Positions 35,540-43,831 of a stretch of DNA of 61,967 nt are shown one piece after another. Below the pieces are notes generated by a model. The model did no database searches. It was not told the DNA's origin and saw only the letters and a list, made by a program, of their open reading frames with translations. The position numbers and the translations under genes were made by a program. Source of the DNA: an uncultured Bacteroidales bacterium (GTDB taxonomy: Bacteria; Bacteroidota; Bacteroidia; Bacteroidales; Bacteroidaceae). How positions within the stretch are numbered: position 1 is the stretch's first letter; each line of letters begins with the position of its first letter. The stretch lies in NCBI GenBank assembly GCA_902798615.1, contig CADBXL010000031.1, forward strand, positions 1-61,967. Direction: 5' to 3'.

Positions 35540-36805
35540 TTATTTTACACTTTCTAAGATAAACAGCTTATCACTTGGCCTTACCTTATCAGGAACAGCG
35601 ATGCTTATTCTCCAACCTTTCTTTGCCGTCTGAACAGGCTTCAGGTCATAGCGTATCTCATTACAGTCAAGATACATAGCACCTGTTGTAGGTCCTGTAA
35701 TAAGCAACTTGTCACCAACTTTTATCTCATGAGCCTCAACTTGAAACTCTGCAACGCCAATCTTTGAGAAGTATTTTATCGTCTTTGCACAATAAACCTT
35801 CTTCTCTGTAGCCTTTGAGCCGTATGAATCGTTCCATTCGCCAAGAGTCTGTCCCTGATAGTAGCCATCCCAGAAACCACGGTTGAAGACGCGTGCAAGG
35901 CGCTCATCCCAGGCATCCTTTGCTGTCTCAGTAAAGAGTTTCTCCTCATCTGAAGAATCAGCATCATGAAGAACGGCATTGATAGCCTCACGATAGCAAC
36001 GTACAACGGTATCTACATACTCAGGACCACGTGCACGACCTTCAATCTTGAACACACGCACACCAGCATCCATCATCTTGTCAATGAAGCGGATTGTCTT
36101 CAGATCCTTTGGAGACATGATGTACTTGTTATCAACAAGCAGTTCATTACCTGTCTCGGCATCTGTTACATCATACTTTCTACGGCATATCTGAACACAT
36201 TCTCCACGATTAGCCGAACGACCTGCATTGTGAAGAGAGAGATAGCATTTGCCTGAGATAGCCATGCACAAAGCTCCGTGACAGAACATCTCTATGCGTA
36301 TAGGCTCGCCAGAAGGACCACATATATTCTCCTTTACTGCCTGCTCATGAATAGCCTTCACCTGATCCATGCGAAGCTCACGCGCAAGAACCACCACATC
36401 AGCAAACTGTGCATAGAAACGCAAAGCCTCTATGTTAGAGATATTGAGCTGTGTTGATAGGTGAACCTCCTGACCAACCTTTTGGCAATAGGTCATTACA
36501 GCCACGTCAGATGCAATAACGGCACTTATACCTGCCTCCTTGGCTGCATCTATTATCTCGTGCATCTGCTCTATGTCCTCACCATAAATGATAGTATTCA
36601 CGGTGAGATATGTCTTTATGCCCTTTGCATCACACGTAGCAGCTATCTCACGAAGGTCTTCTATCGTGAATGTAGATGCAGAATGAGCACGCATATTTAG
36701 CTTCTCAATGCCGAAGTAGATAGAATCTGCTCCGGCATTGATTGCAGCAGCAAGTGACTCGCGAGAGCCAACAGGCGCCATTATTTCGTATAGTTCTTTT
36801 GTCAT
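35540..36805 (-). CDS. peptidase U32 family protein
   Basis: A 421-residue protein with the U32 signature region EMFCHGALCMAISGKCYLS (about 170-188) and further cysteines (GECVQICRRKY) that in family members bind an Fe-S cluster. It begins with a TIM-barrel-like half (YEIMAPVGSRESLAAAINAG). Characterised relatives hydroxylate tRNA or rRNA (TrhP, RlhA) or are called collagenase-like proteases. RNA hydroxylation is the more likely activity for a cytosolic member. It lies between sufE and cysS. Confidence 0.88.
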   Translation of the reverse strand: MTKELYEIMAPVGSRESLAAAINAGADSIYFGIEKLNMRAHSASTFTIEDLREIAATCDAKGIKTYLTVNTIIYGEDIEQMHEIIDAAKEAGISAVIASDVAVMTYCQKVGQEVHLSTQLNISNIEALRFYAQFADVVVLARELRMDQVKAIHEQAVKENICGPSGEPIRIEMFCHGALCMAISGKCYLSLHNAGRSANRGECVQICRRKYDVTDAETGNELLVDNKYIMSPKDLKTIRFIDKMMDAGVRVFKIEGRARGPEYVDTVVRCYREAINAVLHDADSSDEEKLFTETAKDAWDERLARVFNRGFWDGYYQGQTLGEWNDSYGSKATEKKVYCAKTIKYFSKIGVAEFQVEAHEIKVGDKLLITGPTTGAMYLDCNEIRYDLKPVQTAKKGWRISIAVPDKVRPSDKLFILESVK

Positions 36806-36839
36806 AAAAGCCTAACCAAGCCTTCCCAAAGGGAAGGAT

Positions 36840-36974
36840 GTTTTATAGTATTAATCCTTATAGGAAGAACGTATATTTCTATACGTATAAATTTTGATTA
36901 GAAATACTATCTACTCCCCCTTGAGGGGGTAAGGGGGGAGGAACCCTCCCTTGGGGAGGGACAGGGTGGGCCGC
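36840..36974. repeat. palindrome-rich spacer between cysS and the U32 gene
   Basis: Holds CTCCCCCTTGAGGGGG, CCTCCCTTGGGGAGGG and ACGTATA/TATACGT pairs. These are GC-rich repeat fragments in several orientations; no gene is seen. Confidence 0.5.
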
Positions 36975-38432
36975 TTAAAGCGACCACACCTGCCCGTCCG
37001 CAGTATCCTTTACTATAAATCCTGCCTCGTTGAGGGCATCACGGATAGCATCACTCTTAGCCCAGTCCTTGTCTGCCTTTGCCTGAGCACGCATATCAAG
37101 AACCATGTCCATAACCTTGCCGAATGCCTGTTCACGACTTGGATCACCAGCCTCAGCCGTTGTCGCAGCACTAATCTTTGCCTTACGGTCAACAAGGGTA
37201 TTGATAACTTTTGAAGCCTCGAAGAGCTGAGAGATCACGTTTGGAGTCTGGAGATCATCATTCATAGCATCATAGAGCTTGCCCTCAAGTTCTGCAACGA
37301 ACTTACCAACCTCTGGCTGTGAGCCCTTTGCTGGCTGAATGCGCTTGATGTCCTTGAGCGATGTAACCAACTTGTTATATCCCTTCTCTGCTGCCTCAAG
37401 TGCCTCTGAAGAGAAATCCACAGTTCCACGATAATGGGCAGAAAGGATGAAGAAGCGGATTGTCATAGGAGAGAATGGCTGTGTAAGCAATTCATGCTCT
37501 CCCTTGAAGAACTGATCAAGAGTGATGAAATTGTTATATGACTTACCCATCTTCTGTCCATTGATGGTTATCATATTGTTGTGCATCCAATAGTGAACGG
37601 CAGGATGTCCCATAGAAGCCTGAGCCTGAGCAATCTCACACTCATGATGTGGGAAAACAAGATCCATACCACCGCCATGAATATCAAATTCCTCACCAAG
37701 GTACTTTCTTCCCATAGCGGTACACTCACAATGCCAGCCAGGGAATCCTTCTTCTGGTACAGCCTCCTGCTTGTCATTTGCAGGCATTAGCCAAGGCCAG
37801 CGCATAATGTGCTCTGGCTGTGCCTTCTTCCAGAGGGCAAAGTCTGCCTGATTCTTCTTCTCGCCAACACCTGCAAGGGTATCACGAGAGGCATCCTTGA
37901 TGTTCTCAAGCGTTCTGCCAGAGAGAATGCCATACTTATAATCCTTGTTGTACTTCTCTATATCGAAATATACAGAGCCGTTTGAGATATAGGCATAGCC
38001 GTTATCAAGAATCTCCTGAACAAGCTGCTGCTGCTCAATGATATGGCCTGTTGCGTGTGGCTCAATAGAAGGTGGCAATACGTTGAGCTTCTCCATAGCA
38101 GAGTTGAAGCGACGGGTATAGTACTGTGCTATCTCCATTGGCTCTACCTGCTCTAAGCGTGCCTTCTTTGCAATCTTATCCTCGCCCTCATCAGCATCAT
38201 GCTCAAGATGACCAACATCCGTGATGTTACGCACATAGCGAACCTTATAGCCGATATGCTGAAGATAACGGAAAAGGATATCGAAAGTGATAGCTGGACG
38301 AGCATGACCAAGATGCGCGTCACCATAAACTGTCGGACCGCAGACATACATGCCTACGTGACCGGGATTGATTGGCTTAAAAGCCTCCTTCTTACGAGTA
38401 AGAGTATTGTATATTAATAATGTTTGTTCCAT
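36975..38432 (-). CDS. cysS: cysteinyl-tRNA synthetase
   Basis: Charges tRNA-Cys with cysteine. The ATG at 38432 gives 485 residues, the usual size; an upstream extension is AT-rich repeat and is rejected. The class I HIGH-type motif is in [15 protein letters not shown] (about residues 30-44). The zinc site includes [11 protein letters not shown] and HHECEIAQA. The signature lysine loop reads KMGKS rather than the usual KMSKS, a conservative variant. Cytosolic and essential. The spacer to nadA is low-complexity A/T repeat. Confidence 0.95.
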   Translation of the reverse strand: MEQTLLIYNTLTRKKEAFKPINPGHVGMYVCGPTVYGDAHLGHARPAITFDILFRYLQHIGYKVRYVRNITDVGHLEHDADEGEDKIAKKARLEQVEPMEIAQYYTRRFNSAMEKLNVLPPSIEPHATGHIIEQQQLVQEILDNGYAYISNGSVYFDIEKYNKDYKYGILSGRTLENIKDASRDTLAGVGEKKNQADFALWKKAQPEHIMRWPWLMPANDKQEAVPEEGFPGWHCECTAMGRKYLGEEFDIHGGGMDLVFPHHECEIAQAQASMGHPAVHYWMHNNMITINGQKMGKSYNNFITLDQFFKGEHELLTQPFSPMTIRFFILSAHYRGTVDFSSEALEAAEKGYNKLVTSLKDIKRIQPAKGSQPEVGKFVAELEGKLYDAMNDDLQTPNVISQLFEASKVINTLVDRKAKISAATTAEAGDPSREQAFGKVMDMVLDMRAQAKADKDWAKSDAIRDALNEAGFIVKDTADGQVWSL

Positions 38433-38538
38433 TTTCAAAATTAAAAATTTAAAATTAAAAATTAAAAAGTGGAAAATCACGCATGTTAGCTTAAAGCGTA
38501 ATCATACTTTTTACTTTTAACTTTTTACTTTCTACTTT

Positions 38539-39525
38539 TTATGAAAGCTCCAGCATCCTATTTATCGGCTTAACAGCATCCTTTGCAATATCAGCATCCA
38601 CCTCTACTGTTGGCCATTCATACTTTAGCGTGTTATAGAGCTTGCGGAGCGTATTCATCTTCATGAAGTTACACTCATTACAAGAGCAACCCACACTTCC
38701 TTCCGTCACCTCTGGTGGCACAGGAATAAACTCTGTCTCAGGACAACATCGCTGTAATTCGTGCATTATACCTGCCTCCGTAGCAACTATATACTTGCTC
38801 TTTGGATTTGCCTTGGCATATTTCAGCATATCTGCCGTACTTCCCTTAACATCTGCAAGAGCAAGAACAGGTCCCTTACACTCAAGGTGAGCCATTACTA
38901 TGGCATCTGGGTTTTCCTTCTTCAGACGTGCTATCTCCCCAACAGAGAAACGCTCATGAACATGACAACCGCCATTCCATAGCTCCATCTGGCGACCAGT
39001 AACTGAGTTGATGTAAGAGCCGAGGTTATAGTCAGGACCGAAGAGTATCTTTGCATCCTTAGGCAACTGGTCAATCACCTTCTTGGCATTACCTGAAGTT
39101 ACCACAACATCGGTAAGTGCCTTTGTTGCAGCCGTTGTATTGACATACTGCACAATCATATACCCAGGATGCTCTTCCTTCCATTTCTTCAGATCAGCAG
39201 CAGAACAAGAATCTGCAAGCGAACAACCGGCATTCAAGTCTGGAGAAAGCACTTTCTTATCAGGAGACAAGAGCTTACAGGTCTCTGCCATGAAGTGAAC
39301 GCCACACATGACTATGATCTTGGCATCTGTTTCAGCAGCCTTACGGGCAAGGGCAAGTGAGTCGCCTACGAAATCGGCAACCTCCTGAATCTCACCAACG
39401 GTATAGTAGTGAGCAAGCACCACGGCTTTTTTCTCCTCGCACATCCTGCGAATCTCAGCTTTCAGATCAAGCCCTTCTTCTACCGGCTCGTCAATATAGC
39501 CCTGATCTTTCCATTTGTCTATCAT
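38539..39525 (-). CDS. nadA: quinolinate synthase A
   Basis: Condenses iminoaspartate with dihydroxyacetone phosphate to quinolinate in de novo NAD synthesis. About 328 residues from the ATG at 39525 (MIDKWKDQGY). The three [4Fe-4S] cysteines appear in IVMCGVHFMAETCK, HLECKGPV and SVGCSCNECNF. Upstream in-frame sequence (PLAPWGEDAQRAGEG...) is the translation of a palindromic repeat and is not taken as coding here, although the frame stays open through it. nadB and nadC are not in the window. A promoter box lies at 39772-39779. Confidence 0.93.
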   Translation of the reverse strand: MIDKWKDQGYIDEPVEEGLDLKAEIRRMCEEKKAVVLAHYYTVGEIQEVADFVGDSLALARKAAETDAKIIVMCGVHFMAETCKLLSPDKKVLSPDLNAGCSLADSCSAADLKKWKEEHPGYMIVQYVNTTAATKALTDVVVTSGNAKKVIDQLPKDAKILFGPDYNLGSYINSVTGRQMELWNGGCHVHERFSVGEIARLKKENPDAIVMAHLECKGPVLALADVKGSTADMLKYAKANPKSKYIVATEAGIMHELQRCCPETEFIPVPPEVTEGSVGCSCNECNFMKMNTLRKLYNTLKYEWPTVEVDADIAKDAVKPINRMLELS

Positions 39526-39545
39526 AATTACGAATTCAATAAAAA

Positions 39546-39720
39546 GCCCCTCACCTGCCCTCTGGGCATCCTCTCCCCAAGGGGCGAGGGGGATGTTAGA
39601 AACCGCAAAGCTATAAGCTTGCAAAATATATTCCCACTTTCAAAGTAACCCCCACAAGCTATAGAAGTAACTTTTTCCTCGCCCCTTGGGGAGAGGATGC
39701 CCAAAGGGCAGGTGAGGGGC
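39546..39720. repeat. paired 45-bp GC-rich inverted repeat in the nadA leader
   Basis: Left copy 39546-39590 (CCCCTCACCTGCCCTCTGGG...) and right copy 39676-39720 (CCTCGCCCCTTGGGGAGAGG...) are complements around an 85-nt spacer with CACAAGCTATAGAAG. Homologous to the intragenic pair at 20790-20936. It should fold into a long hairpin in the nadA mRNA leader. Confidence 0.8.
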
Positions 39721-39771
39721 TACCAATCCCCCTAAAAGGGGGAGGGTTGGAATAGAGGGTACAAAGTTACG

Positions 39772-39779
39772 AATATTTC
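39772..39779 (-). promoter_or_regulatory. -7 box of nadA
   Basis: Minus strand TAACTTTG. A CAAA block (TTTG on the minus strand) 17 nt away is the best -33 candidate. The predicted leader of about 240 nt includes the palindrome pair at 39546-39720. Confidence 0.5.
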
Positions 39780-39852
39780 TCTTTTCTACAAAATTTCAAA
39801 GCATAAAAATAAAAAATATTTTTCATTTTCTTTCTTTTATGAATATTATTTA

Positions 39853-39860
39853 TACTTTTG
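39853..39860 (+). promoter_or_regulatory. -7 box of the EamA transporter gene
   Basis: TACTTTTG, about 60 nt before the GTG start at 39924. The -33 element is not clear. Confidence 0.5.
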
Positions 39861-39923
39861 CAGAAATTTGTGAAGTCTGATAGGCTCTCAAGCATTCGTA
39901 ATTAGTAAATTGTCATCATAAAA

Positions 39924-40793
39924 GTGTCCAATCTCAAAGGCTATCTCTTTGCTGCAATCGCGGCTGCTTCCTACGGAACAAATCCGATATTCGCCATACC
40001 TCTCTATCGCGAAGGTATAAGCGTTACTTCTGTCTTGTTCATGAGATATGCTATGGCTGTTGCCATCATGTTTTTTGCAACGATGATAAAAAGTCCGAAG
40101 GCGTTTGTCATCAAGCCTAAATATGTTGGTTTGCTTGCCTTCATGGGCATATTGATGGTGTTGTCTTCCATAGCATTATTCGAGAGTTACAAATACCTTT
40201 CTGCTGGAATTGCCTCTACCTTGCTCTTCTTCTATCCTGTTATGGTGGCTGTAATAATGGCTATTTTCTATAAAGAACGCCTCACAAAGAAGTCATGGGC
40301 ATGTCTCGTAACTGCCTTTCTTGGTGTGGTTATTCTCTCAAAAAATGATGATGGAGGTTTTATAAGCCTACTTGGTCTTACGCTTGTTATGCTCTCGTCT
40401 CTCTCCTATGCTATTTATCTGGTATATATCAACAGAGGTCCGATGAAGAAAATCAACACCTCTACCATTACTTTCTATGTAATCTTGGGAGGCTTTCTTG
40501 TTATGATACCTTATTGCCTTCTTGATGGTGGGTTGATGCTTCCAAAAACCACACCTGCATGGATTAATGCCATCGGACTTGGCTTTTTCCCTACCGTTAT
40601 CTCTCTCATCTTCACCTCTCGTGCCATAGCCTTGATAGGAAGTACGGAAACAGCCATCTTCGGAGCTCTCGAACCTCTCACAGCCGTTATTCTCGGCATT
40701 CTCATTCTTGGCGAAACCCTCACCATAACACCTGCCATTGGAATGATTCTGATATTCACATCAGTTACCGTTCTTATGATGAAGAAGAAATGA
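39924..40793 (+). CDS. EamA/DMT-superfamily transporter
   Basis: A 289-residue inner-membrane protein with ten predicted helices arranged as two EamA repeats (about 4-133 and 146-287). The second repeat ends with ALEPLTAVILGILILGETLT, the usual signature. Starts at GTG. DMT transporters export metabolites such as amino acids or nucleotides; the substrate cannot be read from sequence. A MITE-like element begins 10 nt after the stop. Confidence 0.85.
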   Translation: MSNLKGYLFAAIAAASYGTNPIFAIPLYREGISVTSVLFMRYAMAVAIMFFATMIKSPKAFVIKPKYVGLLAFMGILMVLSSIALFESYKYLSAGIASTLLFFYPVMVAVIMAIFYKERLTKKSWACLVTAFLGVVILSKNDDGGFISLLGLTLVMLSSLSYAIYLVYINRGPMKKINTSTITFYVILGGFLVMIPYCLLDGGLMLPKTTPAWINAIGLGFFPTVISLIFTSRAIALIGSTETAIFGALEPLTAVILGILILGETLTITPAIGMILIFTSVTVLMMKKK

Positions 40794-40802
40794 GTTCTAT
40801 TC

Positions 40803-40978
40803 TAACGTTAGTTCGATGTTTTTTCATAGAAACGGATATCCGTGTATTTTTATCGTAAAAATAATAAGGGAAGCGGATTTATCTGATTTATCTGAAAAAA
40901 AATCGCGAATAATTAATGCGCCAGCTATCAGATAAATCAGATAAATCCGTTTCCATTTTTTTCGTCGAACTCACGTTA
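40803..40978. mobile_element. 176-bp MITE-like element with TTC target duplication
   Basis: Ends TAACGTTAGTTCGATG and CGTCGAACTCACGTTA, flanked by TTC on both sides (40800-40802 and 40979-40981). The interior has a perfect 22-bp inverted repeat: CGGATTTATCTGATTTATCT plus GA and its complement, itself a tandem of GATTTATCT. The final TTA supplies the stop codon of the minus-strand lipoprotein gene next door. Confidence 0.75.
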
Positions 40979-41485
40979 TTCTGAGTATTTGATATTTGTA
41001 TCAAATTCCTCATCTTTATTTCTAATAGTAATCCATTTCTTGTATAATTTCTTTGCTCGGATTTCATCCCACGAATTATTCTTAGCATCTTCATACTTGA
41101 TTAAGAAGAAGTAGCAAGTGTCAGACTTTAAGAACAAGATATCAGGTTCTATTCCACATAACGAGTCTGGTAATACAACCTCTCGTTCATAATAATCTGG
41201 TAATGTGATTTTTTTGAATTCATTTTTGTTGTTGAGATTATTCCAAAGAGAAATATTTTTAGTATTTATACCAACGGAAAAGTCGGCAATGGGATTCAAT
41301 TGATAGTATACACTATCAATGTCGTTGTAGTGAGATGCACCTATGAATAGCGTGTCATTCGTGCAATTTTTGAATCGAGCCTGAAAGGCTTCGCTATAAT
41401 CCATTACAGGTATGCAAGACGATAATAGAGAGACAATTACCGAGATGCATACTAATAGATTTCTATTTTTCTTTGTTATATTCAT
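40976..41485 (-). CDS. small lipoprotein, tandem paralogue 1
   Basis: A 169-residue lipoprotein (lipobox LLSSC at about residue 24). It shares the N-terminal 25 residues, FKNCTNDTLF and the C-terminal segment DTCYFFLIKYEDAKN...IKYSE with the gene upstream; the middle differs. The stop codon TAA lies in the terminal repeat of the element at 40803; before insertion the same position would read TAG. Function unknown. Confidence 0.75.
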   Translation of the reverse strand: MNITKKNRNLLVCISVIVSLLSSCIPVMDYSEAFQARFKNCTNDTLFIGASHYNDIDSVYYQLNPIADFSVGINTKNISLWNNLNNKNEFKKITLPDYYEREVVLPDSLCGIEPDILFLKSDTCYFFLIKYEDAKNNSWDEIRAKKLYKKWITIRNKDEEFDTNIKYSE

Positions 41486-41504
41486 AGCCTTATCTCAGAA
41501 GTTT

Positions 41505-41972
41505 TTATTCTGAGTATTTGATATTTCTATCAAATTCACCTTCCTTATTTCTAACTGTAACCCATTTCTTGTATAACTTCTTTGCTCTGATTTCATCCAA
41601 TGAATGATTCTTTGCGTCTTCATACTTAATCAAGAAGAAATAACAAGTATCTGAATTGTCAAACAACATATAATCGTATATCTTGCCTACAGAATCAGGA
41701 TAAATTCTATCAGCATAGAATTCATTCAACAGACAGCTATCTTTGTCGTTACATTGTATGCTGTCTTCAAAAGAGTATAGAGGTTCCAACATCCAACCTA
41801 CACTATCAATTGTGTTGTATGAAGATACTCCCACAAACAATGTGTCATTTGTGCAGTTTTTAAATTCTGCAAAGGTCAAACGATCAATATCTGCTTGTGA
41901 GCAAGACGATAATAGAGAGGCAATTGCCGAGATGCATACTAATAGATTCCTTTTGTTCTTGGTTATATTCAT
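41505..41972 (-). CDS. small lipoprotein, tandem paralogue 2
   Basis: A 155-residue lipoprotein (lipobox LLSSC) 19 nt upstream of its paralogue. The N-terminus MNITKNKRNLLVCIS and the C-terminal 40 residues are almost identical to it, whereas residues about 60-105 are unrelated. That pattern fits duplication followed by diversification or replacement of an exposed central segment. Promoter box TATCTTTG at 42019-42026. Function unknown. Confidence 0.75.
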   Translation of the reverse strand: MNITKNKRNLLVCISAIASLLSSCSQADIDRLTFAEFKNCTNDTLFVGVSSYNTIDSVGWMLEPLYSFEDSIQCNDKDSCLLNEFYADRIYPDSVGKIYDYMLFDNSDTCYFFLIKYEDAKNHSLDEIRAKKLYKKWVTVRNKEGEFDRNIKYSE

Positions 41973-42018
41973 AGCTTTATCTTATAGAGTTTGGTTATGG
42001 TTGTTGTATTTTTGATTG

Positions 42019-42026
42019 CAAAGATA
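42019..42026 (-). promoter_or_regulatory. -7 box of the paired lipoprotein genes
   Basis: Minus strand TATCTTTG, about 45 nt before the start at 41972. Confidence 0.5.
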
Positions 42027-42104
42027 AACAAAAAACCATATTTCCCCAAGAAAATCTATGGAAAAATTCTTTCTGCCTCGTATTTCCCTCCATTGTAGCT
42101 CTTA

Positions 42105-42225
42105 TGTAAATACCATATAAATACCATAAAGATACCATATAAATACCATTAAAATACCATACTTAATGGTAATATTATGGTATTATTATGGTAATATAAT
42201 GGTATTATAATGGTATTATGAATGG
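42105..42225. repeat. eleven 11-nt units with central inversion (TACCA/ATGGT words)
   Basis: Five units (TGTAAATACCA, TATAAATACCA, TAAAGATACCA, TATAAATACCA, TTAAAATACCA) and six complementary ones (TACTTAATGGT, AATATTATGGT, ATTATTATGGT and so on), each exactly 11 nt. Inverted sister of 17518-17638, with related flanks (GAGCTACA next to the array in both). Confidence 0.85.
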
Positions 42226-42267
42226 AGGAAAAGCGAAAGAATAGCGGATTTGCTTACAAGGAAAAGG

Positions 42268-42427
42268 CTATTGTAATGGTTCTAACCTATATCTTACATA
42301 TGCACTTGTAAGTGGTTCTGAAACCTTACTACTATCACGAATTATATTCTCTTCAAGAAAATATTCTTTACTACATGCTAAGCCACCAGCTATTTTTGTT
42401 TCGACAATATTGAGACCATGTTTTTTT
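42268..42427 (-). pseudogene. out-of-frame 3' remainder of the lipoprotein gene
   Basis: Directly after the seven-A run (T7 at 42421-42427) a second frame stays open for about 50 codons: HGLNIVETKIAGGLACSKEY and onward to a TAG at 42268-42270. Removing one A from the run joins it to the upstream reading frame. This is the ancestral C-terminus of the gene at 42371, now out of frame. Confidence 0.7.
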
Positions 42428-42991
42428 CATAATTGATTCAACACGACTATTCAAAGACGTGGCACAGAGAGCAGTATGGAGTAATTCAGGATGATGATAG
42501 TAATACTCACCTGGTCGTCTGTCCTTATCAAGTTCATTATTAAATTCAAGCATAACATCTCCCATATCAGCTAACGCAAATGAGAGGAATTTCAAGGAAT
42601 CAATTTGATAGTCTAAAGAGATTACACTTAGACAAGAATCCAATTCGTTCATTATTCCTTCTATATTCTTAATCTTATATTCCCTCTCTCTAACTTCATG
42701 AAATTTAAATTTCTGGTTATCTACATCTATGATAAATTCGTTGGAATATGTAAAGTTTCTAACCACGAATGTATATGCAGAAGTATCACCATTCTCTACG
42801 ATAAAGTATTCACGACACTTTCTGTCTATAGTGTTAGCCAACCATTCAGAATGAACTATAGAATTGGCATTTTGAATAGCTTCTTTTTCAACTTTATTTG
42901 ATACAAAAGCTATTTCATGTCTGGAGTTACATGCCAAGATAGTAAATACTCCAAACAATAACATATAGATATTTTTAACCATTTGTCTCAT
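42371..42991 (-). CDS. lipoprotein, C-terminus altered by a frameshift in an A7 run
   Basis: A 206-residue lipoprotein as read (lipobox ILACN, about residue 21). After residue about 188, at an A7 tract, the frame runs into KTWSQYCRNKNSWWLSM and stops. The other frame continues as a plausible coding tail to 42268. This is a homopolymer frameshift: phase variation, recent decay or sequencing error. The gene starts two bases after the stop of the upstream lipoprotein gene, so both form an operon. Function unknown. Confidence 0.7.
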   Translation of the reverse strand: MRQMVKNIYMLLFGVFTILACNSRHEIAFVSNKVEKEAIQNANSIVHSEWLANTIDRKCREYFIVENGDTSAYTFVVRNFTYSNEFIIDVDNQKFKFHEVREREYKIKNIEGIMNELDSCLSVISLDYQIDSLKFLSFALADMGDVMLEFNNELDKDRRPGEYYYHHPELLHTALCATSLNSRVESIMKKTWSQYCRNKNSWWLSM

Positions 42992-42993
42992 TT

Positions 42994-43521
42994 TTATTCA
43001 AAAAAATATTTATTTCCTATCTTATAGAACGGACTTCCATCTACGAATTGATATGTCTTGCCAACAAGCTTATCCTTGTAAAACGTAAGGATAAAGCTGG
43101 CATCATCATTTAAGCATATTCTCCTGTACGTTGGATTTTTCAGATAACTTTTATAAAGCTCAGGAAAATTCTTTTTCATTAGATCTATACACTTGTCTTC
43201 GCTTATTCTATGACAACCGTCAGGAATAATACTATCAGTAAAATTGAATAAAACATCTTTGTCTTTTACCTTATACAGAACCGCATTGGAACAATAGTCA
43301 TAATAAATATTCATAGTATATGAAACTTCGAATCTTTTTACGGAGTCATTAAGATTTTTCACATACACCTCTAAAATATAGGGGCTATCATTCTTAGATT
43401 TCGCGATAGAGTCATATTCCAAGATACAACGCTCAAGGTCTTTATTTTCTACCCGAGGGCATTTCTCTTCGCATGACATCAAGGAGAAAAGCATAAAAGC
43501 AAAGAATATTGTTCTTTTCAT
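42994..43521 (-). CDS. small lipoprotein
   Basis: A 175-residue lipoprotein with lipobox SLMSC at about residue 17, then an acidic, Lys-rich beta-strand protein (CPRVENKDLERCILEYDSI). First gene of a two-gene operon driven from the TAACTTTG box at 43552-43559. I recognise no family. Confidence 0.75.
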   Translation of the reverse strand: MKRTIFFAFMLFSLMSCEEKCPRVENKDLERCILEYDSIAKSKNDSPYILEVYVKNLNDSVKRFEVSYTMNIYYDYCSNAVLYKVKDKDVLFNFTDSIIPDGCHRISEDKCIDLMKKNFPELYKSYLKNPTYRRICLNDDASFILTFYKDKLVGKTYQFVDGSPFYKIGNKYFFE

Positions 43522-43551
43522 AATTCAATAGTTTGGGTTTATTAACTGATG

Positions 43552-43584
43552 CAAAGTTATGAAAAAATGAAAAGAATCTACAAA
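43552..43584 (-). promoter_or_regulatory. promoter of the two-lipoprotein operon
   Basis: Minus strand: TTTG (43581-43584), 21-nt spacer, TAACTTTG (43552-43559). Confidence 0.55.
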
Positions 43585-43767
43585 CATTTCTCATTTATTT
43601 TTCTATGGTGTTGCAATCTGATTTTGTGTTTATAGTATTAGTAATGGCTTGTTATACAGTAAATTATATGCTTGATATTTCTGTTGCCAACAAGCAGCAT
43701 TTGCAACACTTCACATGATATGTTTCTCAAAAAAACAGAGGATTTTGTATTTTCTGACAAAAGAATA

Positions 43768-43797
43768 TTGTATAATCAAAAACTTTTCGTAATTTTG
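43768..43797 (+). promoter_or_regulatory. promoter of the patatin-like gene
   Basis: TTG at 43768-43770, 19-nt spacer, TAATTTTG at 43790-43797; the start codon is 35 nt further. The rest of 43560-43767 shows only AT-rich sequence with a TGTTGCAA/TTGCAACA pair. Confidence 0.55.
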
Positions 43798-43831
43798 CCA
43801 ATAATTGTATATTGTACTTTGTAAATTGTAA

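Noticed and set aside
38433-38480. N-terminal extension of cysS
   Set aside because: It is translated AAATTAAAAATT-type low-complexity spacer; the ATG at 38432 gives the standard length.
39526-39624. N-terminal extension of nadA through the palindrome
   Set aside because: The frame is open, but the added residues are a translated repeat, the ATG at 39525 starts a normal NadA, and the promoter makes this a leader.
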